From Mesorhizobium sp. GbtcB19 (GTDB lineage Bacteria; Pseudomonadota; Alphaproteobacteria; Rhizobiales; Rhizobiaceae): a stretch of 64,000 nucleotides of DNA. The stretch is from positions 62,001-126,000 of the forward strand of contig NZ_JAGXJY010000009.1 of assembly GCF_019091085.1 (NCBI RefSeq), given 5' to 3'. This document shows, in pieces, positions 26,936 to 35,389 of the stretch. Each line of letters begins with the position of its first letter. The stretch's first letter is position 1. Position numbers and translations under genes: made by a program. The notes under the pieces are model-generated. The model searched no databases, was not told the origin of the DNA, and saw only the letters and a program-made list of their open reading frames with translations.

Positions 26936-28522
26936 ATGCAGCGCTTTGCCGGCCGGATAATTCTGCTGTGGGGGTGGCGGCGGGCGCTGGTGGCCTTTGC
27001 CGCCGGGGCGCTGGCGGTGCTTGCCCAGGCGCCTTACGATTTCTTCGCTGTCTGCTTCGTCTCGTTCCCGGTCCTGGTCTGGCTGCTCGACGGCGCCACC
27101 GGCGAGGCATCCGATGGCTGGTTCAGGCGCCTGAGGCCCGCTTTTGCCACCGGCTGGTGGTTCGGCTTCGGCTATTTCCTCGCCGGTCTGTGGTGGATCG
27201 GCCAGGCATTGCTGGTCGAGGCCGACAACTTCGCCTGGGCCTTGCCCTTCGCCGTTGTCGGCATCCCCTTCGCACTGGCCTTCTTCTACGGCTTCGCCAC
27301 TGTGGTGGCGCGCCTGTTCTGGAGCAGCGATATCGGCCGCATCGCGGCCCTTGCCTTCGGTTTCGGCCTCGCCGAATGGTTGCGCGATTCCCTCTTTACC
27401 GGCTTTCCCTGGAACGCCGTCGGCTACGCGGCGATGCCCGTGCCGCTCCTGATGCAGAGCGTGTCGGTGACCGGCATGATCGGCATGAACGCGCTCGCGG
27501 TCTTCGTGTTTTCGCTGCCTGCGCTGGCCGCTGCACGCCGGCATTTGAGGCTGGGCGTTGCCCTCTTCGTCATCCTCGTCGCCGCCCATGTCGGCTTCGG
27601 CTATGTCAGGCTCGTCACCCCGGTCAAACCGACCCGCTCGATCGATGTCCGCATCGTCCAGCCCACGGTCGATCTCAGCGAGAAATGGGATGCCTCGGTG
27701 CGCGACCGCATCTTCGCAACTTTGCTGGGGATATCGGGGAAAGCGCCGGGGGAGGGCCATGCCAAGCCCCAGCTCATCCTTTGGCCGGAAACATCGGTGC
27801 CGTTCCTGTTCACCGAGCGTCCCGACGCGCTGACGGCGTTGGGCGACTTGCTGACCGACGGCCAGATGCTGATTGCCGGTATCGTGCGCGAGGAGGGCGG
27901 GTCGGCGAATGGCGGCAGCCGCTATTACAATTCCGTGGTGGCAATCGACGACAAGGGCGAGATCGTCGATGCCGTCGACAAGGTGCATCTTGTGCCCTTC
28001 GGCGAATATCTGCCTTTCGCCGACCTGTTCGAACGCTTCGGCATAGGCCAGCTCGTCGCCGGACCGATGAATTTCGCAGCCGGCAACGAGCGCCATCCGA
28101 TCGGCGTGCCGGGCGGCCTGCGAGCCGCGCCGTTCATCTGCTACGAGGTGATCTTCCCCGATCTCGTGGGCGAGGACGCGTCGTCATCTGACGTAATTGT
28201 GAACGTCACCAACGACGCCTGGTTCGGCGACACGCCAGGCCCCTATCAGCACTTCAGGCAGGCTCAGATCCGCGCGGTGGAAAACGGCTTGCCGCTGTTG
28301 CGCGCGGCCAACAACGGCATCTCCGCCGTGGTCGATTCGCGCGGCCGCATCGTCGACGCGCTCGCCATGAATGCGCGGGGCTCCATCGACGCGCATGTGC
28401 CGGTTTCTGGGCGCGCCCTGCTGCCTCCCGAACAGCGGCGAATTAACGGATTGCTGATCATGTTGGTGTTTGCGCTGGCGGCCTTCACATTGAATGTAAG
28501 GCAGCGGCTACGGGTGAATTGA
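26936..28522 (+). CDS. lnt: Apolipoprotein N-acyltransferase
   Basis: Inner-membrane enzyme that adds the third acyl chain to lipoproteins. The 528-residue protein has about six N-terminal helices, a periplasmic nitrilase-like domain with the triad Glu285 (WPETSVPF), Lys349 (VDKVHLVPFGEYLP) and Cys402 (ICYEVIFPDL), and a final helix. ATG 26936 with GGGAAG upstream is preferred over the in-frame TTG 26924. It shows that the lipoproteins here (such as the efflux adaptors) can be triacylated. Confidence 0.94.
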   Translation: MQRFAGRIILLWGWRRALVAFAAGALAVLAQAPYDFFAVCFVSFPVLVWLLDGATGEASDGWFRRLRPAFATGWWFGFGYFLAGLWWIGQALLVEADNFAWALPFAVVGIPFALAFFYGFATVVARLFWSSDIGRIAALAFGFGLAEWLRDSLFTGFPWNAVGYAAMPVPLLMQSVSVTGMIGMNALAVFVFSLPALAAARRHLRLGVALFVILVAAHVGFGYVRLVTPVKPTRSIDVRIVQPTVDLSEKWDASVRDRIFATLLGISGKAPGEGHAKPQLILWPETSVPFLFTERPDALTALGDLLTDGQMLIAGIVREEGGSANGGSRYYNSVVAIDDKGEIVDAVDKVHLVPFGEYLPFADLFERFGIGQLVAGPMNFAAGNERHPIGVPGGLRAAPFICYEVIFPDLVGEDASSSDVIVNVTNDAWFGDTPGPYQHFRQAQIRAVENGLPLLRAANNGISAVVDSRGRIVDALAMNARGSIDAHVPVSGRALLPPEQRRINGLLIMLVFALAAFTLNVRQRLRVN

Positions 28523-28662
28523 CAGTCGGCACATTAGAAACTCATACTGTAACGCCTAAAATTTTCTCGAAGTCGGTTGGAGGGTTCTGTTGGGGCAGGT
28601 GGCTCCGGCTTCATTTGGGCGGAACAAAATAGAAAAAGCCGGAAAAATTCGGCGAGGAAAAA

Positions 28663-29085
28663 ATGACAGAAGAGAACAAGAAGAAGCCGAATCCGATCGA
28701 CATCCATGTCGGGAGTCGCATTCGGCTGCGTCGCAATATGCTTGGAATGAGCCAGGAAAAGCTGGGTGAAAATCTCGGCATCACGTTTCAGCAGATCCAG
28801 AAGTACGAGAAGGGCACGAACAGGGTTGGCGCCAGTCGTCTGCAGGCGATCGCCTCCATCCTGAGCGTTCCCGTCGCCTTCTTCTTCGAGGATGCCCCGG
28901 GCGAGGAGACCGGCGGCGGCAATCGGGGATTTGCCGAAGACTCCTCGATGGCGTTCGCCATCGAATTCTGCGGCAGTCCCGAAGGGCTTCAGCTCAACAG
29001 GGCCTTCGTCAAGATCGGTGACGTCAAGGTACGCCGCAGGATCATCGATCTGGTGAAGGCGCTGTCCGCCGACGACGCCGATTGA
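28663..29085 (+). CDS. XRE-family HTH regulator (PhrR/PraR-like)
   Basis: Transcription regulator of 140 residues. The Cro/C1 HTH occupies about residues 16-70 (VGSRIRLRRNMLGMSQEKLGE, then QKYEKGTNRVGASRLQAIA), followed by FFFEDAPG and a short C-terminal dimer region. The sequence resembles rhizobial PhrR/PraR, which controls quorum-sensing and surface genes in Rhizobium leguminosarum, and it occupies the same place before metK. GAGGAAAAA precedes ATG 28663. The 140-base upstream gap contains no gene and may hold its promoter; target genes cannot be inferred. Confidence 0.88.
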   Translation: MTEENKKKPNPIDIHVGSRIRLRRNMLGMSQEKLGENLGITFQQIQKYEKGTNRVGASRLQAIASILSVPVAFFFEDAPGEETGGGNRGFAEDSSMAFAIEFCGSPEGLQLNRAFVKIGDVKVRRRIIDLVKALSADDAD

Positions 29086-29161
29086 TTTTTACCTATGGCG
29101 CCGGCGGCGCGCTGCCGCTGGTGGCATAGCAGGCTTTGCCTACATTCATGCCAGATCCGTC

Positions 29162-29235
29162 GCGCCGCTTGACGAGCGGCGCCCGGCACCGCTAACACGT
29201 GGCGCGCCAAAATCGGCAGCTTGCCGATCTTTTTT
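29162..29235 (+). promoter_or_regulatory. metK leader with terminator-like hairpin
   Basis: Two hairpins stand in the 165-base leader before metK. The first pairs GCGCCGCT (29162-29169) with AGCGGCGC (29175-29182). The second pairs ATCGGCA (29212-29218) with TGCCGAT (29222-29228) and is followed by CTTTTTT (29229-29235), the form of an intrinsic terminator, 15 bases before the start codon. Between them lies CGGCACCGCTAACACG. It could end the HTH transcript, or act as an attenuator or riboswitch platform for metK; no known SAM riboswitch class fits clearly. Confidence 0.55.
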
Positions 29236-29250
29236 CAAGAGGGGACACCC

Positions 29251-30516
29251 GTGACGCGGCAGAATTATCTCTTCACCTCGGAATCCGTCTCCGAGGGTCA
29301 TCCCGACAAAGTCTGTGACCGTATCTCCGACGAGATCGTCGATCTGGTCTATCGCGAAGCCAAGAAGACGGGCATGGACCCGTGGAAGGTTCGCGTCGCC
29401 TGCGAGACGCTCGCCACCACCAACCGCGTCGTCATCGCCGGCGAGGTCCGCGTCCCCGACACGCTCTTGAAGAAGGACAAGGCGGGTAACGTCCTGATGG
29501 ATGCCTCCGGCCATCCAGTGGTCAATCCGACCAAGTTCAAGTCGGTCGCCCGCAAGGCGATCCGCGAGATCGGCTACGAGCAGTCCGGCTTCCACTGGAA
29601 GACGGCCAAGATCGACGTGCTGCTGCACGGCCAGTCGCCCGACATCGGCCAGGGCGTCGACAATGCCGCCGACCGCCAGGGCGAGGAAGGTGCCGGCGAC
29701 CAGGGCATCATGTTCGGCTACGCCTGCCGCGAGACGCCCGACCTGATGCCGGCGCCGATCTATTACAGCCACAAGATTCTCGAATTGCTGGCTGCCGCGC
29801 GCCATGAGGGCAATGGCGAAGCCGGCAGGCTCGGCCCGGACGCCAAGAGCCAGGTCACCGTGCGCTATGCCGACGGCAAGGCGGCGGAGGTCACGCAGAT
29901 CGTGCTCTCCACCCAGCATCTCGATTCGAGCTGGGATTCCAAGAAGGTCCGCAAGGTCGTCGAGCCTTACATCCGCGAGGCGCTTGGCGACCTGAAGATC
30001 GCCGAGGACTGCAACTGGTACATCAACCCGACCGGCAAGTTCGTCATCGGCGGGCCTGACGGCGATGCCGGCCTTACCGGCCGCAAGATCATCGTCGACA
30101 CCTATGGTGGCGCAGCACCCCATGGCGGCGGCGCCTTCTCCGGCAAGGACACCACCAAGGTCGACCGTTCGGCGGCCTATGCGGCGCGTTATCTTGCCAA
30201 GAATGTGGTGGCGGCCAAGCTTGCCGACCGCTGCACCATTCAGCTCTCCTACGCAATCGGCGTCGCCCAGCCTTTGTCGGTCTATGTCGACCTGCACGGC
30301 ACCGGCAAGGTGGACGAATCGAAGCTCGAGGAGGCGCTGCGCAAGGTGATGGACCTGTCCCCATCGGGCATCCGCCGTCATCTCGACCTCAACAAGCCGA
30401 TCTACGCCAAGACGTCGTCCTACGGCCATTTCGGCCGCAAGGCCGGTCGCGACGGGTCTTTCTCGTGGGAGAAGACCGATCTCGCCAAGGCGCTCAAGGA
30501 CGCTGTCGCCGCCTGA
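29251..30516 (+). CDS. metK: S-adenosylmethionine synthetase
   Basis: Makes S-adenosylmethionine from methionine and ATP. The 421-residue protein carries SESVSEGHPDKVCDRISDE at the N-terminus, the methionine-binding GAGDQGIMFGYA motif and the P-loop GGGAFSGKDTTKVDRSAAY. GTG 29251 has GAGGGG eight bases before it and gives the canonical MTRQNYLFTSES start; a TTG at 29221 would start inside the hairpin. Alphaproteobacterial proteins of this type are longer than the 384-residue E. coli enzyme, so the length is normal. Its stop overlaps the presumed trmB start. Confidence 0.96.
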   Translation: MTRQNYLFTSESVSEGHPDKVCDRISDEIVDLVYREAKKTGMDPWKVRVACETLATTNRVVIAGEVRVPDTLLKKDKAGNVLMDASGHPVVNPTKFKSVARKAIREIGYEQSGFHWKTAKIDVLLHGQSPDIGQGVDNAADRQGEEGAGDQGIMFGYACRETPDLMPAPIYYSHKILELLAAARHEGNGEAGRLGPDAKSQVTVRYADGKAAEVTQIVLSTQHLDSSWDSKKVRKVVEPYIREALGDLKIAEDCNWYINPTGKFVIGGPDGDAGLTGRKIIVDTYGGAAPHGGGAFSGKDTTKVDRSAAYAARYLAKNVVAAKLADRCTIQLSYAIGVAQPLSVYVDLHGTGKVDESKLEEALRKVMDLSPSGIRRHLDLNKPIYAKTSSYGHFGRKAGRDGSFSWEKTDLAKALKDAVAA

Positions 30517-31223
30517 CGCCAGCAGACGCAAAGGATCGGCCGAGCCGGGCGACCGAAGGATTTTTCGGTCGCCGGCACGGCAAGACTATACGCCCGCAGC
30601 AGGCGGTCGCCCTTGAAAGCGGCCTGCGCGAATACCGGATCGACCTGACGGCGGAAGCGCCGACCGACTTCAGGAGCCTGTTCAAGGCGGAAATTTCGAA
30701 GACCCAGCTGGAAATCGGCTTCGGCGGTGGCGAGCATCTCCTGCATCGCGCCACCGAATCGCCTTCGACCGGCTTCATCGGCGTCGAGCCTTTCGTCAAC
30801 GGCATGGCCAAGATGATGACGGCGCTCGGCAAGGCGCCGCTTGCCAACCTCAAGGTCTATGACGACGACGCCACGCGCCTGCTCGACTGGCTGCCGTCAG
30901 GCTCGCTCGACGGCATCGACCTGCTCTATCCAGACCCGTGGCCGAAGAAGAAGCACTGGAAGCGGCGCTTCGTCGGCGCCGCGAATCTCGGCCGCTTTGC
31001 CCGCGTGCTGAAGACCGGCGGCAGGTTTCGCTTCGCCTCCGACATCGACAGCTACGTGAACTGGACGCTGCTTGCCTGCCGCGATCACGGCGCCTTTGAG
31101 TGGCAAGCGCGGGAGGCTGCCGATTGGCACAGGCCCTATGCGGGCTGGCCCGGCACACGCTACGAGGCAAAGGCCATCCGCGAAGGAAGGCGGCCTGCCT
31201 ACCTGACTTTCATCCGGATATAG
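30513..31223 (+). CDS. trmB: tRNA (guanine-N7-)-methyltransferase, probable CTG start
   Basis: Methylates G46 in the variable loop of tRNA. The SAM site is LEIGFGGGEHLLHRA and the catalytic-fold motif is DLLYPDPWPKKKHWKRRFV, both diagnostic. The 236-residue form starts at CTG 30513, which overlaps the metK stop as CTGA and yields MTPADAKDRPSRATEGFFGRR, like related N-termini. No ATG, GTG or TTG lies between this point and the conserved FFGRR block; the next upstream start is GTG 30465 inside metK, which adds 16 unlike residues. The start therefore remains uncertain, but the body is secure. Confidence 0.88.
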   Translation: MTPADAKDRPSRATEGFFGRRHGKTIRPQQAVALESGLREYRIDLTAEAPTDFRSLFKAEISKTQLEIGFGGGEHLLHRATESPSTGFIGVEPFVNGMAKMMTALGKAPLANLKVYDDDATRLLDWLPSGSLDGIDLLYPDPWPKKKHWKRRFVGAANLGRFARVLKTGGRFRFASDIDSYVNWTLLACRDHGAFEWQAREAADWHRPYAGWPGTRYEAKAIREGRRPAYLTFIRI

Positions 31224-31385
31224 GCTCGAAAATCCGTCACGACTGCGAAGCGCTCTTGGGCTTCTTGGGAGCGCCTGCGGCCAATGGTCGATGTCTGGAT
31301 TGTTGGCGTCGAATATGCAGCGCTTGTCGAAATTGACGTATCATGGACTATCGGCGGCAAGGCCCACCTGACAGGGATTCTCCAC

Positions 31386-32615
31386 GTGAAGCTTGCGATT
31401 ATTTCGAGCTATCAGCGCGACTGCGGTATCGCACAGTATGTAGAACATCTCGAGGGGCCGTTACGCGAATTGCTTGGCGATAATCTTTCGATCGCCCCTC
31501 TACCGGTCGACCTGCTGCGTGCGTCGGGGCCGATGGCCCATAGCATGGCTCAAAGGGCACTTGCCGAATCGCTGGCAATAATCGCGGACGCCGAAGTCGT
31601 GGTGGTGGAATTCGAGCCTGGACTGTTCGGCCGGTCGCAGAGGCAGATATGGGCGACGTTGAGGTCGATATTGGATGCCGCCAAGCGGGTGGTTTTGACC
31701 TACCACACGGCGCCGACGCTTCCGCCGCCAGCCCCAACGAGCATTCGATCGTTGATATCTCTTGCCAGGCACCGCTATGCCCAGACCGTCTTTCGCCGGC
31801 TTCTGCGGATGGTTCGAAGGAATCAGAGCAAGTTCGCCCACATCGTCCAAACCCGCCGCGAGAAGACCCGCCTGACATTGCTGGGTGTCGACCCGGAGCG
31901 CATCTTCGACATGCCTCTCTCCTATTTCACGAGAGCTGAGAAGGCAGAGTTCGACCACGAGCGCTATCGTCGGAAGTTGGACGACATCTACGGAACAGTC
32001 GGGCGGAAGGTGCTCGGCGTTTTTGGATTTTTGGGCGGTATCAAGGGGACCAAAATTGCCTTGCGTGCGCTCGACCACCTCCCGTCGGACCACCACATTC
32101 TCATCGTTGGAGGCCTTCATCCCGAAACTGTGGTGCAGGCATCCAGCGAGCAGCCGCCTATAAAAGACCTGACCAAGCTTCTCGAACCGACTTTTGATGC
32201 CGGGGAAAGGGAGGGGGCCGACGACCAGCGCGCTGCCCTGCTGCAGCGTGTTCATTTCGCCGGCGCGGTGGACAACCGGACCTTTGCCGAGCTCATGGCC
32301 GGCTGCGATGCGATTTTGCTCCCCTATGAGGAAGTCGGCCAGACCTCATCCGGCCCGGCCTCGCAGGCTCTCGATTTGCAGCGTCCCATCTACTGCACGA
32401 GAACCGGTGCATTTCGCGAGCTGGGCAAATATGCCGGGGATGCCCTGAGCTTCTTCGAGATAGGCAACTACCTCGAACTGGCCCAGAAGATCAGCCGCGA
32501 GGACGCGATGCTGCCTTCGCGCGCACAAGCGCGGGCACGTTATTCAGATACCGTGACCGTGGAGGCGCGGGCGCAGATGTATGTCAACGCAGCCAAATCC
32601 ACTCAAAAGTCCTAG
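31386..32615 (+). CDS. Glycosyltransferase family 4-like protein
   Basis: Predicted cytosolic or membrane-associated glycosyltransferase of 409 residues with GT-B architecture. The N-terminal Rossmann domain starts with MKLAIISSYQRDCGIAQYVEHL; the C-terminal nucleotide-sugar domain contains GVFGFLGGIKGTKIALRAL and a late LLPYEEVGQTSSGPASQAL, where EX7E-type glutamates are expected. GTG 31386 was chosen; a longer frame to 31284 encodes an unlike leader. The gene is somewhat AT-richer than trmB and rimP on either side and stands alone, so recent insertion is plausible. The acceptor and donor are not predictable. Confidence 0.78.
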   Translation: MKLAIISSYQRDCGIAQYVEHLEGPLRELLGDNLSIAPLPVDLLRASGPMAHSMAQRALAESLAIIADAEVVVVEFEPGLFGRSQRQIWATLRSILDAAKRVVLTYHTAPTLPPPAPTSIRSLISLARHRYAQTVFRRLLRMVRRNQSKFAHIVQTRREKTRLTLLGVDPERIFDMPLSYFTRAEKAEFDHERYRRKLDDIYGTVGRKVLGVFGFLGGIKGTKIALRALDHLPSDHHILIVGGLHPETVVQASSEQPPIKDLTKLLEPTFDAGEREGADDQRAALLQRVHFAGAVDNRTFAELMAGCDAILLPYEEVGQTSSGPASQALDLQRPIYCTRTGAFRELGKYAGDALSFFEIGNYLELAQKISREDAMLPSRAQARARYSDTVTVEARAQMYVNAAKSTQKS

Positions 32616-32631
32616 TCGGAATAGGGCCTTA

Positions 32632-32793
32632 CTAGAACCGGCCGATCCTGCCGAAGGCGGCCGGATCGATGCCGAGCTTCTTCAGGTCACCGCGGCGCGG
32701 CTTGCGGCCGGCCTCGACGGCGCGCGCCGCGGCAGCGGCGCTGCCAAATGTGTTGAAGAAGTCACCGATGACGAAAAACAATCCACGGTCCAT
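32632..32793 (-). CDS. Small DUF1127-like protein
   Basis: A 53-residue basic protein. The C-terminal half, RAVEAGRKPRRGDLKKLGIDPAA, resembles the DUF1127 (YjiS-like) motif in which a short Arg-rich helix is followed by LxxLGID. ATG 32793 has GAGGA upstream. DUF1127 proteins of Rhizobium and Agrobacterium have been tied to RNA turnover and stress physiology; whether this one does so is unknown. It lies antisense between the glycosyltransferase gene and rimP. Confidence 0.7.
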   Translation of the reverse strand: MDRGLFFVIGDFFNTFGSAAAAARAVEAGRKPRRGDLKKLGIDPAAFGRIGRF

Positions 32794-32955
32794 AAAATTA
32801 TCCTCGTGCGCCACCGCGCACGTCCTTTCTTTTTGCATTGCCATGTAGATGGGTGCCGTCCGCCGCTCTCTACAAGACTGCCGGCCGCATGGCGGCCATG
32901 TCCGACGCGCAACCCTGGCCGCCCGGCATCAACTTCGCCCAGGCTGCATGCAGGC

Positions 32956-32984
32956 TTGAAACGCCGGCGGCAATCGTCTATATC
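32956..32984 (+). promoter_or_regulatory. Candidate sigma-70 promoter of the rimP-nusA-infB operon
   Basis: TTGAAA (32956-32961) and TATATC (32979-32984) are separated by exactly 17 bases, a good housekeeping promoter for an alphaproteobacterium. Transcription would begin near 32991, about 90 bases before rimP, and pass through the hairpin at 33013-33043. Confidence 0.55.
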
Positions 32985-33012
32985 AGCCTCAAATTCTTGG
33001 TCGGTATGACGA

Positions 33013-33043
33013 AGAGTGGGTCCACCCGGTCCCGCTCTTTTTT
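33013..33043 (+). terminator. Intrinsic terminator/attenuator in the rimP leader
   Basis: AAGTGGG-type stem: AGAGTGGG (33013-33020) pairs with CCCGCTCT (33031-33038) with one G-U pair, followed immediately by TTTTTT (33038-33043). It stands 40 bases before the rimP start and 50 bases after a candidate promoter, so it would terminate part of the transcripts that feed the nusA operon. Alternatively it ends a short RNA of about 50 bases. Confidence 0.65.
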
Positions 33044-33083
33044 ATTACCTGCCGGCCGGAACCCAAAAAGCGACAGGGATCTG

Positions 33084-33710
33084 ATGACTGCAGCGGCAAG
33101 CGAGGCCGACGACCGTATCATCCGCGAAAGCGGCATCGATGCACGTATTGCGCTGATCGTACAGCCGGTGCTCAAGGCCATCGGCTTCCGTCTCGTGCGG
33201 GTGCAACTGACCGGCCAGAACGGGCTGACGCTGCAGATCATGGCCGAGCGCGAGGACGGCACCATGACCGTCGAGGATTGCGAAGAGGTCAGCCGCGCGG
33301 TGTCGCCGGCGCTCGATGTCGATGATCCGATCGAAAAGGCGTATCATCTGGAAGTCTCGTCGCCCGGCATCGACCGGCCGCTGGTGCGCAAATCGGATTT
33401 CACCACCTGGACCGGCCATCTGGTCAAGCTCGAGACGTCGGTTCTCGTCAGTGATCGCAAGCGCTTCAAGGGCAAGATCGCCGAGGCCGATGCCGATGGC
33501 ATCCTTTTGGAGCGCGACAAGGCGGCCTATGGCGAGGAGCCGACGGTGCGCGTGCCTTTTGACGCGATTGCCGAGGCCCGGCTGGTGCTGACCGACGATC
33601 TCATCCGCGATGCCCTGTCGAAGGACAACCGGGCGCGCAAGGAAGCCAAGAAACGCCGCGGCGAAGCGGAAGACGCCGCCGAGGAAAACGAAACCGAACA
33701 GGAAAGTTGA
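33084..33710 (+). CDS. rimP: Ribosome maturation factor RimP
   Basis: Binds the 30S subunit during assembly. The 208-residue protein has the RimP N-terminal fold (GFRLVRVQLTGQNGLTLQIMAE) with the hallmark YHLEVSSPGIDRPL at about residues 89-102 and an SH3-like C-terminal domain. An Arg/Lys/Glu-rich tail of 30 residues is added, as common in alphaproteobacteria. ATG 33084 follows AGGGA. nusA begins 45 bases downstream, the classic rimP-nusA-infB operon. Confidence 0.95.
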   Translation: MTAAASEADDRIIRESGIDARIALIVQPVLKAIGFRLVRVQLTGQNGLTLQIMAEREDGTMTVEDCEEVSRAVSPALDVDDPIEKAYHLEVSSPGIDRPLVRKSDFTTWTGHLVKLETSVLVSDRKRFKGKIAEADADGILLERDKAAYGEEPTVRVPFDAIAEARLVLTDDLIRDALSKDNRARKEAKKRRGEAEDAAEENETEQES

Positions 33711-33755
33711 TAGCGCCGCCGGCTGCATGTCCGAGGCGAAATCGGGAGAAAGACA

Positions 33756-35351
33756 ATGGTTGTAAGCGCCAACAGGCTTGAACTGCTGCAGATCGCCGAT
33801 GCGGTCGCGCGTGAAAAGTCGATCGACAAGTCGATCGTCATCGCCGCCATGGCCGATGCGATCCAGAAGGCGGCGCGCTCGCGTTACGGCCAGGAGACCA
33901 ACATCCGCGCCGACATCAACCCGAACACCGGCGAGATGAAGCTGCAGCGCCTGATGGAAGTGGTCGAGAAGGTCGAGGACTACGCCACCCAGATCGCGCT
34001 TTCCACGGCGCGCGAGCGCAATCCCGACGCCCAGCTCGGCGATTTCATCGCCGAACAGCTGCCGCCGATGGATTTCGGCCGCATTGCCGCCCAGTCGGCC
34101 AAGCAGGTCATCGTGCAGAAGGTGCGCGAGGCCGAGCGCGACCGCCAGTATGACGAATACAAGGACCGCATCGGCGAGATCGTCAACGGCACCGTCAAGC
34201 GCGTCGAATACGGCAACGTCATCGTCGATCTCGGCCGCGGCGAGGCGATCATCCGCCGCGACGAGCTGATCCCGCGCGAGAACTACAAATATGGCGATCG
34301 CGTCCGCGCCTATGTCTATGACGTGCGTCGCGAGCAGCGCGGCCCGCAGATCTTCCTGTCGCGCACGCATCCGCAGTTCATGGCCAAGCTCTTCACCATG
34401 GAAGTGCCGGAAATCTACGACGGCATCATCGAGATCAAGTCGGTCGCCCGCGATCCGGGCTCGCGCGCCAAGATCGCCGTCATCTCGCGTGACTCTTCGA
34501 TCGATCCGGTCGGCGCCTGCGTCGGCATGCGCGGCAGCCGCGTCCAGGCGGTGGTCGGCGAATTGCAGGGCGAGAAGATCGACATCATTCCGTGGTCGCC
34601 TTCGGCCGCTTCCTTCATCGTCAACGCGCTGCAGCCGGCCGAAGTCGCCAAGGTGGTGCTCGACGAGGATGCCGAGCGCATCGAAGTGGTGGTGCCGGAC
34701 GACCAGCTGTCGCTGGCCATCGGCCGCCGCGGCCAGAATGTGCGCCTTGCCTCGCAGCTCACCGGCTGGGATATCGACATCCTGACCGAGCAGGAAGAAA
34801 GCGAGCGCCGCCAGAAGGAATTCGTCGAGCGTTCGGCGCTGTTCATGGAAGCCCTCGACGTCGACGAGATGGTCGGCCAGGTGCTGGCCTCCGAAGGCTT
34901 CACCAGCGTCGAGGAAGTCGCCTATGTCGACTCGGGCGAGATTGCCTCGATCGACGGTTTCGACGAGGACACCGCTTCGGAAATCCAGACCCGCGCCCGC
35001 GAATATCTGGAAAAGATCGAGGCCGAGCACGACGAAAAGCGCAAGGCGCTCGGCGTTGCAGACGAGCTGCGCGAGATCCCCGGCGTCACCACCGCCATGA
35101 TGGTGACGCTCGGCGAGGACGGCGTGAAGACGATCGAGGATTTCGCCGGCTATGCCGCCGACGACCTGATCGGTTGGAAGGAACGCAAGGACGGCGAGAC
35201 CAAGGTCTATCCGGGCGTGCTCGCCAGCCACGGCGTGTCGCGCGCCGATGCCGAGCAGATGGTTCTGGCAGCCCGCCTCAAGGCTGGCTGGATCAGCGAA
35301 GACGAGCTTGCAGCCGAACAAGTCGCGGCTGACGAAGCTGTTGGTGCGTGA
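33756..35351 (+). CDS. nusA: Transcription termination/antitermination factor NusA
   Basis: RNA polymerase-associated elongation factor of 531 residues. N-terminal RNAP-binding domain (residues 1-130), S1 domain from about 135 (GEIVNGTVKRVEYGNVIVDLG), two KH domains (SVARDPGSRAKIAVIS and AIGRRGQNVRLASQLTG), and two C-terminal acidic repeats with helix-hairpin-helix character (from about 350). The ATG at 33756 follows GGGAGAAA. As NusA promotes pausing and termination, the hairpin in the operon leader is a natural target for feedback. Confidence 0.96.
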   Translation: MVVSANRLELLQIADAVAREKSIDKSIVIAAMADAIQKAARSRYGQETNIRADINPNTGEMKLQRLMEVVEKVEDYATQIALSTARERNPDAQLGDFIAEQLPPMDFGRIAAQSAKQVIVQKVREAERDRQYDEYKDRIGEIVNGTVKRVEYGNVIVDLGRGEAIIRRDELIPRENYKYGDRVRAYVYDVRREQRGPQIFLSRTHPQFMAKLFTMEVPEIYDGIIEIKSVARDPGSRAKIAVISRDSSIDPVGACVGMRGSRVQAVVGELQGEKIDIIPWSPSAASFIVNALQPAEVAKVVLDEDAERIEVVVPDDQLSLAIGRRGQNVRLASQLTGWDIDILTEQEESERRQKEFVERSALFMEALDVDEMVGQVLASEGFTSVEEVAYVDSGEIASIDGFDEDTASEIQTRAREYLEKIEAEHDEKRKALGVADELREIPGVTTAMMVTLGEDGVKTIEDFAGYAADDLIGWKERKDGETKVYPGVLASHGVSRADAEQMVLAARLKAGWISEDELAAEQVAADEAVGA

Positions 35352-35389
35352 GGTGAAACCGCATCGCACACAACCCGCCCCAGGACGAT

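Noticed and set aside
29162..29235. A known SAM-II or SAM/SAH riboswitch before metK
   Set aside because: The linker GCTAACACG only loosely recalls SAM-II, and the pseudoknot pairing could not be drawn; left as an unnamed leader structure.
33045..35369. 774-codon minus-strand open frame over nusA
   Set aside because: Antisense of nusA and rimP; the sequence is a His/Arg/Asp-rich shadow without recognised motifs.
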